Shown here: positions 1 to 9,272 of the stretch, piece after piece
Layout of the letters: every line of letters begins with the position of its first letter
Position numbering within the stretch: the stretch's first letter is position 1
Assembly: GCA_017998575.1 (NCBI GenBank)
Contig: JAGOCV010000114.1
Span: forward strand, 1-11,222
Source of the DNA: Burkholderiaceae bacterium
Lineage (GTDB): Bacteria; Pseudomonadota; Gammaproteobacteria; Burkholderiales; Burkholderiaceae
Direction of reading: 5' to 3'
DNA length: 11,222 nt
Position numbers and translations under genes: made by a program
Notes under the pieces: model-generated
Told to the model about the DNA's origin: nothing
The model's input: the letters and a program-made list of their open reading frames with translations, nothing else
The model's database searches: none

Positions 1-125
1 CCCGCATCCTGCGCCAGTTCATGTACAACATGGACGAGATCGAATCGATGGAGATGGTGCTCAAGAGCATGCGCGCCACCAAGAGCAATGTCGAATTCTT
101 CGACATGATGCGCCGGGGTGGCTGA
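1..125 (+). CDS. rho: Transcription termination factor Rho, C-terminal end (partial)
   Basis: Only the last 40 codons are present, reading in the frame that starts at base 3 and stopping at TGA 123-125. The visible residues include the stretch MDEIESMEMVLKSM and the terminal FFDMMRRGG. These match the usual end of the Rho ATP-dependent RNA helicase, whose E. coli homologue ends in a comparable FFEMMKRS. Rho forms a hexameric ring that loads on untranslated RNA and terminates transcription. The following gene is rpmE2, and rho next to rpmE is a common arrangement in Betaproteobacteria, which supports the call. No convincing intrinsic terminator lies between the two genes, so some read-through into rpmE2 is possible. 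The catalytic domains lie outside the window. Confidence 0.88.
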   Translation, partial: RILRQFMYNMDEIESMEMVLKSMRATKSNVEFFDMMRRGG

Positions 126-151
126 CGCATCGGCCAAACTGGCATTCTGGC

Positions 152-157
152 TATAAT
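152..157 (+). promoter_or_regulatory. Putative -10 element of an rpmE2 promoter
   Basis: A perfect TATAAT lies 27 bp after the rho stop codon and 68 bp before the rpmE2 start. No good -35 hexamer is visible at 16-18 bp upstream (the 17-bp position reads ATCGGC), so the promoter is inferred from the -10 alone. Transcription would start near 163-165 and give a leader of about 60 nt. That leader includes a small hairpin (GCCAG 181-185 with CTGGC 191-195). A perfect TATAAT is unlikely by chance in DNA this GC-rich. Confidence 0.42.
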
Positions 158-225
158 CGAGGGCTTTTCGCGGAAAGTACGCCAGACTGGCTGGCGCGGC
201 TCCCGCAAGTGACTGAAGGAAGATC

Positions 226-483
226 ATGAAAGAAGGCATTCACCCCAACTACCGCGAAGTGCTGTTCGTGGACCTGTCCAACGGCTTCAAGTTCGTGACG
301 CGCTCCTGCGTTTCCACCAAGGAAATGGGCACCACCGACGACGGCCGCGAACTGCCCCTGTACAAGCTGGACACGTCGAGCGAATCGCACCCCTTCTACA
401 CCGGCACGCAGAAGTCGGTGGACAACATGGGTGGCCGCGTCGAGAAGTTCCGCAACCGCTTCGGCAAGACCGCCGCCAAGTAA
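226..483 (+). CDS. rpmE2: 50S ribosomal protein L31, type B (zinc-independent form)
   Basis: This 85-aa protein is a component of the large ribosomal subunit near the central protuberance. The start [20 protein letters not shown] and the motifs [10 protein letters not shown] and [11 protein letters not shown] are characteristic of the type B (RpmE2/YkgM) branch. It has a single cysteine (Cys28) and no CxxC pair, so it should be the form that does not bind zinc. Length is normal for the family. The ATG at 226 is preceded by a good Shine-Dalgarno sequence (AAGGA, 216-220, 5 nt spacing). In E. coli the type B paralogue is repressed by Zur, but I see no Zur-like operator here, and in many Betaproteobacteria this form serves as the housekeeping L31. 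A strong intrinsic terminator follows 47 bp after the stop. Confidence 0.96.
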   Translation: MKEGIHPNYREVLFVDLSNGFKFVTRSCVSTKEMGTTDDGRELPLYKLDTSSESHPFYTGTQKSVDNMGGRVEKFRNRFGKTAAK

Positions 484-530
484 GCTCCCGTTCCTGGCAC
501 TGGCGGCCCTGCCGTCCGTGCCCCACGCAG

Positions 531-566
531 AAAAGGCAGCCGGTCACCGCGCTGCCTTTTTTGTTT
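531..566 (+). terminator. Rho-independent terminator after rpmE2
   Basis: A perfect 10-bp stem (AAAAGGCAGC at 531-540 pairing with GCTGCCTTTT at 551-560) encloses a 10-nt loop and runs into TTTTTTGTTT (557-566). A run of A on the 5' side and of T on the 3' side means it could act in both directions. It isolates rpmE2 from the membrane-protein gene downstream. Confidence 0.9.
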
Positions 567-604
567 CCGGCTTCCGTCCCCCGATTGCACCTATCCTCCG
601 TTCC

Positions 605-2314
605 GTGAACCAGCCCACCCCCGCCATCGTCGCCCAGGCTGCCGTACGGCGCCTGCCCCGGCTGGCGCTGTGGCTGCTGTGCGCGGCCTACGTGTTGCCC
701 GGCTACCTGGGACGCGAGCCCTGGAAGAACGCCGACATGACGGCATTCGGCTACATGGCCGAGATCGCCCGCGGCGCCACCGGCTGGCTACAACCCCGCC
801 TCATGGGACTGGCGCCCGACGCCGACGGTCTTCTGGCGTACTGGCTTGGCGCTGCCGCGGTCCGCATTGCGCCGTCGTGGCTTGCCCCCGATCTGGCCGC
901 CCGTCTGCCCTTCATGCTGCTGCTCGGCGTCACGCTGGCGGCCAGTTGGTGGGCGGTGTACTACCTGGCGCGCAGCCCGCAAGCCCAGCCGGTGGCGTTC
1001 GCCTTCGGCGGCGAGGCATTGCCGGCCGACTATGCGCGCGCCATCGCCGACGGCGGCCTGCTGGCGCTGATCGCCAGCCTGGGCCTGGCGCAGATGTCTC
1101 ACGAGACCACGCCGGCGCTGGCACAACTGGCCAGCCTCGCACTGCTGTTCCACGGCGTGGCCGCCCTGCCCTACCGGCCGCTGCTGCCGCCGCTGACGGC
1201 ACTGCTGGGCCTGCTGGGCCTGGCGCTTTCGGGGGCGCCGGCCGTCGCGCTGGTTCTGGGGCTCGGCGCCGCGGCGTTGATCGCCTTTGACCGCAGCCCG
1301 GTGCACGGGCACGACGGACCGCTGAACGTCCATCGCCTGCGCCTGGCCGCCTGGCTCGCTGGCGCCACGCTACTGGCCGCCAGTGTCGCGGCGCTGCTGG
1401 GCGAGTGGCGCTGGCAGCCGGCTTTTCCGCAGACCGGGAGCGCCTGGCGCAGCCTGGCCCGGCTGCTGGTCTGGTTCACGTGGCCAGCGCTGGCGCTGGC
1501 GCTGTGGACGGTGTGGCGATGGCGCCGCCAGCTCGCCAGCCGCCATCTGGCCTGGCCGCTGGGCATTGTCGTGGCGGTCGCCCTCTCGGCCCTGACCGCA
1601 CCGGCCGCAGACCGCGCCCTGCTGCTGGCGCTGCCGCCCCTGGCCGCCCTGGCCGCTTTCGCGTTGCCGACGCTGCGGCGCAGCGTTGCCGCGCTGATCG
1701 ACTGGTTCACGCTGCTCTTCTTCACCGGATGCGCCGTCGTCATCTGGGTGATCTGGATCGCCATGCAGACCGGTTTTCCGCGCCAGCCCGCGGCCAACGT
1801 GGTCAAGCTCGCACCCGGCTTCACGCCCTCGTTCTCGCTGGGCGCACTCATCGTTGCGCTGGCCGCCACGCTGGCCTGGTGCTGGCTGGTGAAGTGGCGC
1901 GTGGGCCGCCATCAGCGAGCGCTGTGGAAGAGCCTGGTATTGCCCGCCAGCGGCGCCGTGCTGTCGTGGCTGCTGCTGACCACGCTGTGGCTGCCGCTGC
2001 TCAATTTCTCGCTGAGCTACGGCCCGCTGGTGCAGGCCATCACGCCCACACTCGGCCGCGCCACGTGCGCCGAGACGCACGGCCTCACCCGTGCGCAGAT
2101 CGCGGCCTTCCGCTTCTACAGCCCGCTCACGCTGCAGCCCACCGGCGACGCCACACATTGCGACTGGCTGCTGGTCAACGACAGCGCGCTGTCGACGCTG
2201 CCCACGGCGACCACCACGGGCGAATGGACCCTGCAATCGCGCGTGCGCCACCCCACCGACCGCGACAAGAACATGCTGGTCTACCGGCGCACGCTGCCCG
2301 TCGCCAACCCGTGA
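605..2314 (+). CDS. Polytopic membrane protein, probable GT-C-type (ArnT/PMT-like) glycosyltransferase
   Basis: The gene encodes 569 aa from GTG 605. The frame is open further upstream, but that would overlap rpmE2 and its terminator. No Shine-Dalgarno sequence precedes the GTG. After a first membrane segment (about 18-34) comes GREPWKNADMTAFGYM (36-51), with an acidic residue at Asp44 where ArnT/PMT-type GT-C enzymes carry their first-loop acidic residue. DGLLAYWLGAAAVRI (74-88) resembles the family's PLLYWLGA-type segment. About ten further hydrophobic helices follow. The last ~85 residues are soluble, probably periplasmic, and contain Cys488 and Cys519, a possible disulfide. GT-C enzymes use polyprenyl-phosphate sugars on the outer face of the inner membrane; donor and acceptor here are unknown. 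The stop overlaps the MATE start, so the two genes are probably co-expressed. The gene is certain; the family assignment is moderate. Confidence 0.6.
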   Translation: MNQPTPAIVAQAAVRRLPRLALWLLCAAYVLPGYLGREPWKNADMTAFGYMAEIARGATGWLQPRLMGLAPDADGLLAYWLGAAAVRIAPSWLAPDLAARLPFMLLLGVTLAASWWAVYYLARSPQAQPVAFAFGGEALPADYARAIADGGLLALIASLGLAQMSHETTPALAQLASLALLFHGVAALPYRPLLPPLTALLGLLGLALSGAPAVALVLGLGAAALIAFDRSPVHGHDGPLNVHRLRLAAWLAGATLLAASVAALLGEWRWQPAFPQTGSAWRSLARLLVWFTWPALALALWTVWRWRRQLASRHLAWPLGIVVAVALSALTAPAADRALLLALPPLAALAAFALPTLRRSVAALIDWFTLLFFTGCAVVIWVIWIAMQTGFPRQPAANVVKLAPGFTPSFSLGALIVALAATLAWCWLVKWRVGRHQRALWKSLVLPASGAVLSWLLLTTLWLPLLNFSLSYGPLVQAITPTLGRATCAETHGLTRAQIAAFRFYSPLTLQPTGDATHCDWLLVNDSALSTLPTATTTGEWTLQSRVRHPTDRDKNMLVYRRTLPVANP

Positions 2315-3669
2315 CCGAGCTGCGCGACATCCTGCGCCATGGCGGCGCCGTGCTCGTCGGCCAATTGGCCGTCACGGCCTATGGCGTGGTCGACACCGTC
2401 ATCGCCGGCCGCCACTCCAACGAGGCGCTGGCCGCCCTGTCGGTGGGCTCGGCCGTTTTCATCAGTGTGTTCGTGGCGCTGATGGGCGTGCTTCAGGCGC
2501 TGTTGCCTGTGTGGGCCGAGCTGCACGGCGCCGGCCGCCAGGCCGAGGTGGGCCGGTCTCTGCGCCAGGCCCTCTACCTGTGTGCCATCACCATCGTGAT
2601 CGGCATGGCCGCGCTGCTGCATCCCGATCCGCTGCTGCGGCTGACGGGTGTGCCCGAGGCCATGCAGGAAGAAGTGCGCGGGTATCTGCGCGTGCTGGCC
2701 TGGACGGTGCCGGCCGCACTGCTGTTCCGCATGTACGCCACGCTCAACCAGAGCCTGGGCAAGCCGCTGCTGGTCACGTGGCTGCAGATCGGTTCGCTGG
2801 CCGTAAAAGTGCCGTTGTCGATCTGGTTCGCCTTCGGCGGCCTGGGACTGCCGGCCAGCGGCGCCGTGGGCTGTGCCTGGGCGTCGCTGGTGGTGAACTA
2901 TCTGATGCTGTTCACGGCCTTCTGGCTGCTGCGTACCGAGCCGTTCTATCGTCCGTATGGGCTGTGGCGGCCGATGGAGCGGCCGCACGGCCCTACGCTG
3001 GCGCGGTATGCGCGTCTGGGCGTGCCGGGCGGGCTGGCGATCCTGGTCGAAGTCACGTCGTTCACGCTGATGGCATTGTTCATCGCGCGCCTGGGCACGG
3101 TGGCATCTGCCGCGCACCAGGTGGCCGCCAACGTGGCCGCCGTGCTCTATATGGTGCCGCTCTCGCTGGGGATAGCCACCAGTGCCCGCGTGGGCTACTG
3201 GCTGGGCGCCGGCGATCCGCATCGCGCGCGGCGCGTGCTGGTCACGGGTTTCAAAGTCACGCTCGGCGCGGCCGTGGTGCTGGCATCGCTGCTGCTGCTG
3301 TCGCGCCACGGCCTCGCGAACCTCTATGCCGCCAATACCCAGGTGGCCGCGCTGGCGGGTGCGTTGCTGGCGTGGGTGGCGATCTATCACGTGGCCGATG
3401 CGACACAGGCGCTCAGCGTGTTCGTGCTGCGCTGCTATCGCGTGGCCATCGCTCCGCTGATGGTCTACTGCGTGCTGCTCTGGGGCGTGGGCCTGGGCGG
3501 CGGCTACCTGCTGGCCTACGAGGGCATCGCAGGCCGACCGCCGCTACAGGCACCGCAGGCGTTCTGGATGACGGGCGGAGCCGCCCTGTCGCTCACGGCC
3601 ATCATCTTCGTGCTGCTGGTGCGGCACCGCTCGGCGCCCGGGCGCAACGGCGCCACCGCCACGAACTGA
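2311..3669 (+). CDS. MATE-family multidrug/sodium (or proton) antiporter
   Basis: This 452-aa inner-membrane protein has the length and repeated 6+6 helix pattern of the MATE (NorM-type) family, which exports cationic drugs and other amphiphiles in exchange for Na+ or H+. Family features are visible: DTVIAGR (28-34) with conserved Asp28 in helix 1, GCAWASLVVNYLM in helix 6, AHQVAANVA (268-276) in the second half, and GIATSARVGYWLGAGDP (287-303). The open frame extends upstream through the previous gene, but homology begins at the GTG at 2311, which overlaps the preceding TGA as GTGA and implies translational coupling. Partnering with a GT-C-like enzyme could hint at export of a glycosylated or lipid-linked compound, but the substrate cannot be read from sequence. 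The gene ends 13 bp from the end of the convergent phoR, with no intrinsic terminator between. Confidence 0.88.
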   Translation: MTELRDILRHGGAVLVGQLAVTAYGVVDTVIAGRHSNEALAALSVGSAVFISVFVALMGVLQALLPVWAELHGAGRQAEVGRSLRQALYLCAITIVIGMAALLHPDPLLRLTGVPEAMQEEVRGYLRVLAWTVPAALLFRMYATLNQSLGKPLLVTWLQIGSLAVKVPLSIWFAFGGLGLPASGAVGCAWASLVVNYLMLFTAFWLLRTEPFYRPYGLWRPMERPHGPTLARYARLGVPGGLAILVEVTSFTLMALFIARLGTVASAAHQVAANVAAVLYMVPLSLGIATSARVGYWLGAGDPHRARRVLVTGFKVTLGAAVVLASLLLLSRHGLANLYAANTQVAALAGALLAWVAIYHVADATQALSVFVLRCYRVAIAPLMVYCVLLWGVGLGGGYLLAYEGIAGRPPLQAPQAFWMTGGAALSLTAIIFVLLVRHRSAPGRNGATATN

Positions 3670-3682
3670 GACCGCTGTCCGC

Positions 3683-5035
<1,353 letters not shown>

Positions 5036-5053
5036 CGGGAGATTATCGGCGCG

Positions 5054-5074
5054 GCAGCGGTGCACCGCCGCTGC
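5054..5074 (-). other. Intercistronic hairpin between phoB and phoR
   Basis: Seven perfectly paired bases (GCAGCGG 5054-5060 with CCGCTGC 5068-5074) enclose a 7-nt loop in the 49-nt gap between the phoB stop and the preferred phoR ATG. No U-run follows on the message strand, so it is not a standard terminator. It may stabilise the upstream message or reduce phoR translation. Function is inferred; the pairing is visible directly. Confidence 0.55.
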
Positions 5075-5084
5075 GAAGAACCGC

Positions 5085-5780
5085 TCAGGACTGCGGCTGC
5101 GCCGTGAGGCGGTAACCCGCGCCGCGCACGGTCTCGACCATGGGCGCGCCCTCGCCCAGCGCCTCGCGCAGGCGCTTGACGTGCACGTCCACCGTGCGTT
5201 CCTCGATGAAGACGTGGTCGCCCCACACCTTGTCGAGCAACTGGCTGCGGCTGTGCACGCGTTCGGCGTGTTTCATGAGGTAGTTGAGCAGCTTGAACTC
5301 GGTGGGCCCCACCTTGAGCTGCTGGCCGTTCCAGGTCACGCGGTGCGTGGCGCCGTCGAGCACCAGCGGGCCGATGCTCACGCTGTCGATCACCTGCTCG
5401 GGCGCGCGGCGGCGCAGCACGGCGCGGATGCGCGCGAGCATCTCCTGCGTGGAGAACGGCTTGGTGATGTAGTCGTCGGCCCCGGCGTCCAGGCCGGCGA
5501 TCTTGTCGGGCTCGTCGCCGCGCGCGGTGAGCATCAGGATCGGGATGCCTTTGGTGCGCGCGTCGCCGCGCCATTTGCGCGCCAGCTGCACGCCGCTCTG
5601 GCCCGGCAGCATCCAGTCGAGCAGGATGACGTCGGGCAGCACGGCATCGAGTTCGCGCTGCGCCGACTCGCCATCTTCCGACCAGATGGGCTCGAAGCCG
5701 TTGTGGCGCAGATTGACTGCAATCAGCTCGGCGATCGCGGACTCGTCTTCGACGATGAGGACTCGGGGATGGCGTTTCAT
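5085..5780 (-). CDS. phoB: Phosphate regulon response regulator PhoB (OmpR/PhoB family)
   Basis: This 231-aa cytoplasmic DNA-binding protein binds Pho boxes after phosphorylation by PhoR and recruits RNA polymerase. The receiver domain (about 5-120) carries the acidic pair Glu11-Asp12, phospho-acceptor Asp55 in ILLDWMLPG, Thr85 in MLTARG and Lys107 in ITKPFS, so all switch residues are present. A winged-helix domain (about 133-226) includes GPTEFKLLNYLM, the recognition region RTVDVHVKRLREAL and the closing ETVRGAGYRL. Length is normal (E. coli PhoB has 229 aa). The start codon lies only 2 bp after the phoU stop with a weak ribosome site, suggesting translational coupling to phoU. Being in the same unit as pstS, it should be autoactivated through the Pho box at 10362-10379. 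Confidence 0.97.
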   Translation of the reverse strand: MKRHPRVLIVEDESAIAELIAVNLRHNGFEPIWSEDGESAQRELDAVLPDVILLDWMLPGQSGVQLARKWRGDARTKGIPILMLTARGDEPDKIAGLDAGADDYITKPFSTQEMLARIRAVLRRRAPEQVIDSVSIGPLVLDGATHRVTWNGQQLKVGPTEFKLLNYLMKHAERVHSRSQLLDKVWGDHVFIEERTVDVHVKRLREALGEGAPMVETVRGAGYRLTAQPQS

Positions 5781-5782
5781 TC

Positions 5783-6484
5783 TTACTGCACGGCGGACTC
5801 GATCTCCTGCATCGACGTGTGACGCACGTCGGCGCCCTTGACGATGTAGATGATGAATTCTGCAATGTTTTTGGCGTGGTCGCCGATGCGTTCGATGGCC
5901 TTGGCCAGGAACAGCAGGTCCAGGCTGGGGCCGATGGTGCGCGGGTCTTCCATCATGTAGGTGATGAGCTTGCGCACGAAGCCGTCGAACTCGCGGTCGA
6001 TGGCGTCGTCTTCCTTGAGGATCGAGACGGCGGCGGCAGTGTCCAGGCGCGCGAACGCATCGAGCGCGCGGCGGATCAGGCCGGAGGCCAGGTCGGCCGC
6101 CACACGCAGGTCCGACGACGGCAGCGCGCGCGGCGCGCCCGACTCGATGATCGACTTGACCATGCGCGCGATCTTGTTGGCCTCGTCGCCCACGCGTTCG
6201 AGGTTGGCCGTGGTCTTGCTGATGGCGATCAGCAGGCGCAGATCGCGTGCCGTCGGCTGGCGGCGGGCGATGATGGACGAGAGCTCGCGGTCGATCTCGA
6301 TCTCCATCGCGTTCACGCGATGCTCGATCTCGGTGACCTGGTCGGCTGCGTCGCTGGCCAGGTTCTGCAGGGCGTAGACCGCCAGGCCGATCTGGGATTC
6401 GACCAGGCCGCCGAGCTCCATGACGCGCGAGGACACGCCATTGAGTTCGCTGTCGAACTGGGTGGAAAGGTGCTTGTCGGGCAT
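5783..6484 (-). CDS. phoU: Phosphate signalling regulator PhoU
   Basis: This 233-aa protein is all-helical, with the PhoU pattern of two similar three-helix bundles. Each bundle carries the metal-binding signature: ERVGDEANKIARMV (96-109) in the first and ERIGDHAKNIAEFIIYIVKG (198-217) in the second. PhoU is a peripheral cytoplasmic protein that connects the Pst transporter with PhoR, keeps the Pho response off when phosphate is plentiful and restrains uptake through Pst. Its place directly after pstB and before phoB fits this role. The ATG at 6484 has a good Shine-Dalgarno sequence on the message strand (AGGGAGA, 6490-6496). Length and motifs are normal, with no sign of damage. Loss of phoU is typically harmful in other bacteria because phosphate uptake becomes unrestrained. 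Confidence 0.97.
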   Translation of the reverse strand: MPDKHLSTQFDSELNGVSSRVMELGGLVESQIGLAVYALQNLASDAADQVTEIEHRVNAMEIEIDRELSSIIARRQPTARDLRLLIAISKTTANLERVGDEANKIARMVKSIIESGAPRALPSSDLRVAADLASGLIRRALDAFARLDTAAAVSILKEDDAIDREFDGFVRKLITYMMEDPRTIGPSLDLLFLAKAIERIGDHAKNIAEFIIYIVKGADVRHTSMQEIESAVQ

Positions 6485-6500
6485 GTGCGTCTCCCTGGAT

Positions 6501-7289
<789 letters not shown>

Positions 7290-7320
7290 GGCGTGTGGCC
7301 CTTGCGTTGTTCGTTGTTGT

Positions 7321-8211
7321 TCAGTGCCTGGCGCGGGTCAGCACCCGGGCCAGGATGTTCAGCGCGAGGACAGCCAGCGTGATCAGGAACACACCGGCCC
7401 ACGCCAGTTGCTGCCAGTTCTCGTAGGGGCTCATCGCGAACTTGAAGATGGTTACCGGCAGGCTGGCCATCGGCTCGGACAGATTCGACGTCCAGAACTG
7501 GTTGGACAGCGCGGTGAACAGCAGCGGAGCGGTCTCGCCCGAGATGCGCGCCACGGCCAGCAGGATGCCCGTCACGACGCCGGCACGGGCCGCGCGCAGG
7601 GTGATGGACATGATCACCTTCCACTTGGGCGTGCCCAGCGCATAGGCGGCCTCGCGCAGGCCCGGCGGCACCAGTTGCAGCATGTTCTCGGTGGTGCGGA
7701 TGACCACCGGGATCACGATCAGCGCCAGCGCCATCGCGCCGGCCCAGCCGGAGAAGCTCTTGAAGCGCGCCACGATCACGGCGTAGACGAACAGGCCGAT
7801 CACGATCGAGGGAGCGGACAGCAGGATGTCGTTGACGAAACGCGTGACCGAGGCGAGCCAGCCGCGGGGGTTGTACTCGGCCAGGTAGATGCCGGCCATG
7901 ATGCCGATGGGCGTGCCCACGAAGGTGGCCAGCATCACCATCAGGAACGATCCGTAGATGGCGTTGGCGATGCCGCCCACTTCGTTGGGCGGCGGCGTCA
8001 TCTGGCTGAAGGCTGCCCAAGACAGGCCGGCCAGGCCCAGGCGCAGCGTTTCCCAGAGGATCCACACCAGCCAGAACACGCCGAAGGCCATGGCCGCCAG
8101 CGAAAGCGCCAGCGCGATCTGGTTGACCACCTTGCGGCGGCCGTACTTGGCCTGGCGCGTGCGCGCCATGTCGGCCGAGGCGAGGAGTTGTTGTCCGGTG
8201 CCGGCGTTCAC
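7321..8211 (-). CDS. pstA: Phosphate ABC transporter permease PstA
   Basis: This 296-aa inner-membrane protein forms one half of the phosphate channel. About six membrane helices are visible, the first near 32-54. The cytoplasmic EAA loop that docks on PstB is [16 protein letters not shown] (185-200), followed by [14 protein letters not shown] (221-234), both typical of PstA. The chosen start is GTG 8211, which overlaps the pstC TGA as GTGA and implies translational coupling. A later ATG at 8169 (residue 15) would also leave an intact protein, so the first 14 residues are uncertain. Length is normal for the family (E. coli PstA has 296 aa). Confidence 0.96.
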   Translation of the reverse strand: MNAGTGQQLLASADMARTRQAKYGRRKVVNQIALALSLAAMAFGVFWLVWILWETLRLGLAGLSWAAFSQMTPPPNEVGGIANAIYGSFLMVMLATFVGTPIGIMAGIYLAEYNPRGWLASVTRFVNDILLSAPSIVIGLFVYAVIVARFKSFSGWAGAMALALIVIPVVIRTTENMLQLVPPGLREAAYALGTPKWKVIMSITLRAARAGVVTGILLAVARISGETAPLLFTALSNQFWTSNLSEPMASLPVTIFKFAMSPYENWQQLAWAGVFLITLAVLALNILARVLTRARH

Positions 8212-9245
8212 GACTTGGTTCCTTCGCTCTTACGCATCTGCGCCAGCAGGATCTTCGACAGCGACAGCACGACGAAGGTGATGAAGAACAGCACCAGGCC
8301 CAGATACATCAGCGCCGCCTGGTGCATGCCGGTGCCGGCTTCGGCGAACTCGTTGGCCAGCGCGGAAGTGATGCTGTTGGCCGCCTCGAACAGCGAGAGC
8401 GACGACAGCTGGTTCATGTTGCCGATCACGAAGGTGACGGCCATGGTCTCACCCAGCGCGCGGCCCAGGCCGAGCATGATGCCGCCGACGACGCCGGCCT
8501 TGGTGTAAGGCAGCACGACCTTGGAGACCACCTCCCAGGTGGTCGAGCCCAGGCCATAGGCCGATTCCTTGAGCAGCGGCGGCGTGACTTCGAACACGTC
8601 GCGCATCACCGAGGCGATGAACGGAATGATCATGATGGCCAGGATGATCCCGGCCGACAGGATGCCGATGCCCACCGGCGGGCCCGACACCAGCGCACCG
8701 AGGAAGGGCACGCCGTCGAAGAGTTGCTGCAGCGGCCGCTGCACGTAGGTGGCCAGGATGGGGCCGAACACCAGCAGGCCCCACATGCCGTAGACGATGG
8801 AGGGCACCGCGGCCAGCAGTTCGATGGCCGTGCCCAGCGGACGCTTGAGCCAGCTGGGCGAGAGTTCGGTCAGGAACAGGGCGATGCCGAAGCTGATCGG
8901 CACCGCGATGAGCAGCGCGATGGCCGAGGTGGCCAGCGTGCCGTAGATCATCACCAGGCCGCCGAATTCCTCCTGCACGGGATCCCATTCGGCGCTGGTG
9001 AGAAAGCCCAGCCCGTACTTGGCGATGGCCGGCCAGGCCCCGGCGATGAGCGACAGCAGGATACCGATCAGCAGCGCCAGCGTCAGCAGCGCCGCGCCCT
9101 TGGCCGCCCAGCCGAACAGCCGGTCTGCCATGGCGCCGGTGCGAGGCGTCCGCGCAGGAGGTGGAGTTTTCATTCTGGTTCTGTCGTCCGATGCCTGGCG
9201 GGACAGGCCCGCCGGCATGGGTTCTGCGGGAAAGGCGGAAGACAC
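8208..9245 (-). CDS. pstC: Phosphate ABC transporter permease PstC
   Basis: This is the second channel subunit of the phosphate importer, up to 345 aa, with about six membrane helices. The first helix is at roughly 49-68, followed by the PstC-like [12 protein letters not shown]. The EAA loop is [16 protein letters not shown] (225-240), followed by [16 protein letters not shown] (261-276). The start is uncertain. GTG 9245 has a good ribosome site on the message strand (AGGA, 9252-9255, 6 nt spacing), but gives about 48 residues before the first helix, longer than usual. ATG 9173 would give a more typical N-terminus ([20 protein letters not shown]) but lacks a ribosome site. The 72 bp between the two starts contain a very stable hairpin. 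I annotate the longer form because of its ribosome site. The stop overlaps the pstA start. Confidence 0.93.
   Translation of the reverse strand: MSSAFPAEPMPAGLSRQASDDRTRMKTPPPARTPRTGAMADRLFGWAAKGAALLTLALLIGILLSLIAGAWPAIAKYGLGFLTSAEWDPVQEEFGGLVMIYGTLATSAIALLIAVPISFGIALFLTELSPSWLKRPLGTAIELLAAVPSIVYGMWGLLVFGPILATYVQRPLQQLFDGVPFLGALVSGPPVGIGILSAGIILAIMIIPFIASVMRDVFEVTPPLLKESAYGLGSTTWEVVSKVVLPYTKAGVVGGIMLGLGRALGETMAVTFVIGNMNQLSSLSLFEAANSITSALANEFAEAGTGMHQAALMYLGLVLFFITFVVLSLSKILLAQMRKSEGTKS
9191..9218 (-). other. Stable hairpin at the pstS/pstC boundary
   Basis: On the + strand, ATGCC (9191-9195), a bulged T, and GGCGGG (9197-9202) pair with CCCGCC (9208-9213) and GGCAT (9214-9218), leaving a 5-nt loop ACAGG. 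That gives 11 base pairs, nine of them contiguous or flanking GC pairs, and one bulge. It lies 55 bp after the pstS stop, inside the first codons of the long pstC form or in the spacer if pstC starts at 9173. No U-run follows, so it is more likely an mRNA stabiliser, processing stop or translational block than a full terminator. Role is inferred. Confidence 0.6.
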
Positions 9246-9272
9246 GGGCGGTCCTGTCGTCGGTGGCGGTGC

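Noticed and set aside
140..157. Possible sigma-54 promoter (TGGC followed by GC) before rpmE2
   Set aside because: The GG and GC are not at the required 10-bp separation and the TTGCA part is missing; the perfect TATAAT explains the site better.
431..604. Upstream extension of the membrane-protein frame into rpmE2
   Set aside because: It would cross the rpmE2 terminator and overlap a well-defined gene; the residues look like random GC-rich translation.
1405..2310. Upstream extension of the MATE reading frame
   Set aside because: The extension is merely open in a second frame inside the membrane-protein gene. MATE homology begins at GTG 2311, giving the usual family length.
1370..3390. Open - strand frames opposite the membrane-protein and MATE genes (1370-2251 and 2281-3390)
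   Set aside because: Composition dominated by Arg, Gln, Gly and His from complementary GC-rich codons; no recognisable domain.
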